Of a DNA stretch of 5,130 nt, positions 5,001 to 5,130 are shown piece after piece. The DNA is from G020351775 sp039588335 (GTDB lineage: Bacteria > Gemmatimonadota > Gemmatimonadetes > Gemmatimonadales > GWC2-71-9), in contig JBDGZZ010000298.1 of assembly GCA_039588335.1 (NCBI GenBank), forward strand, positions 1 to 5,130. Direction: 5' to 3'. Position 1 is the first letter of the stretch. Every line of letters begins with the position of its first letter. The position numbers and the translations under genes were made by a program. The notes under the pieces are model-generated. The model made no database searches. It was not told the DNA's origin and was given only the letters and a program-made list of their open reading frames with translations.

Positions 5001-5130
5001 ATGCTATTAGAGTCCGTCGAGGCACGGGACTTACCAGATGCGTGGTTCCAGTGCGTTGATAGAATTTTGGATGTTGGACGAGAATATGTAATTGATAGAG
5101 GTAGTTACGAAGGCCAAAAAAGGCTAGAGT
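5001..5130 (+). CDS. Probable thymidylate synthase / dUMP-dCMP hydroxymethylase family protein (3' partial)
   Basis: An ATG with a good ribosome binding site opens a frame that stays open for 43 codons to the window edge. The N-terminus contains ARDLPDAWFQ, then an Ile-Leu-rich helix, then YVIDRGSYEGQKRLE. This combination (DAW followed by a DRGS-containing Arg/Gly segment and a Lys-Arg-Leu-Glu end) resembles, from memory, the start of thymidylate-synthase-like proteins common in phage and uncultured-bacterial genomes. Such enzymes methylate dUMP, or hydroxymethylate dUMP/dCMP, using methylene-tetrahydrofolate. The catalytic Cys region would lie beyond the window, so this cannot be confirmed. 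It is 100 bases downstream of the giant gene, same strand, possibly with its own promoter. The existence of the gene is well supported; the family call is moderate. Confidence 0.5.
   Translation, partial: MLLESVEARDLPDAWFQCVDRILDVGREYVIDRGSYEGQKRLE

Overview
The window is dominated by one very large plus-strand gene, open from the left edge and ending at a TAA at 4898-4900. A second gene begins at 5001 and runs off the right edge. About two thirds of the visible 1,632-residue product of the first gene (1,109 residues) is almost pure serine punctuated by glutamate. The rest is a short N-terminal remnant, three copies of a 14-residue hydrophobic/acidic module, and a well-formed pectate-lyase-like domain. 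The organism cannot be fixed from the sequence. Bacterial-type signals (Shine-Dalgarno, a TATAAT box) and AT-rich spacer DNA fit a bacterium or a bacteriophage. A giant, repeat-rich, lyase-bearing structural-looking protein next to a probable thymidylate-synthase-like gene makes a phage or prophage attractive, but this is inference.

Layout: 2-175, end of an upstream domain; 176-1711, Ser/Glu block 1 (512 codons); 1712-1759, module copy 1 plus a Phe-Thr spacer; 1760-3397, Ser/Glu block 2 (546 codons); 3398-3481, module copies 2 and 3 in tandem; 3482-4741, pectate-lyase-like beta-helix domain ending in a degenerate calcium-loop motif; 4742-4894, short Ser/Glu block 3 at the C-terminus; 4901-5000, AT-rich spacer with a TATAAT box and a strong ribosome binding site; 5001-5130, start of a probable thymidylate synthase/dUMP-dCMP hydroxymethylase family gene.

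The likeliest reading is a long extended polypeptide in which disordered acidic poly-serine linkers hold a carbohydrate-active domain away from an N-terminal anchor that lies largely outside the window. This could be a phage tail spike/fibre or a secreted or cell-surface polysaccharide lyase. The repeat DNA is not a simple microsatellite. Serine codons of both classes (TCN and AGY) are mixed, but in a strict positional order, and several near-identical internal duplications indicate ongoing expansion and contraction. The gene's true start is upstream of the window: the reading frame is open through base 2, and the first possible start, TTG at 50, has no ribosome binding site.
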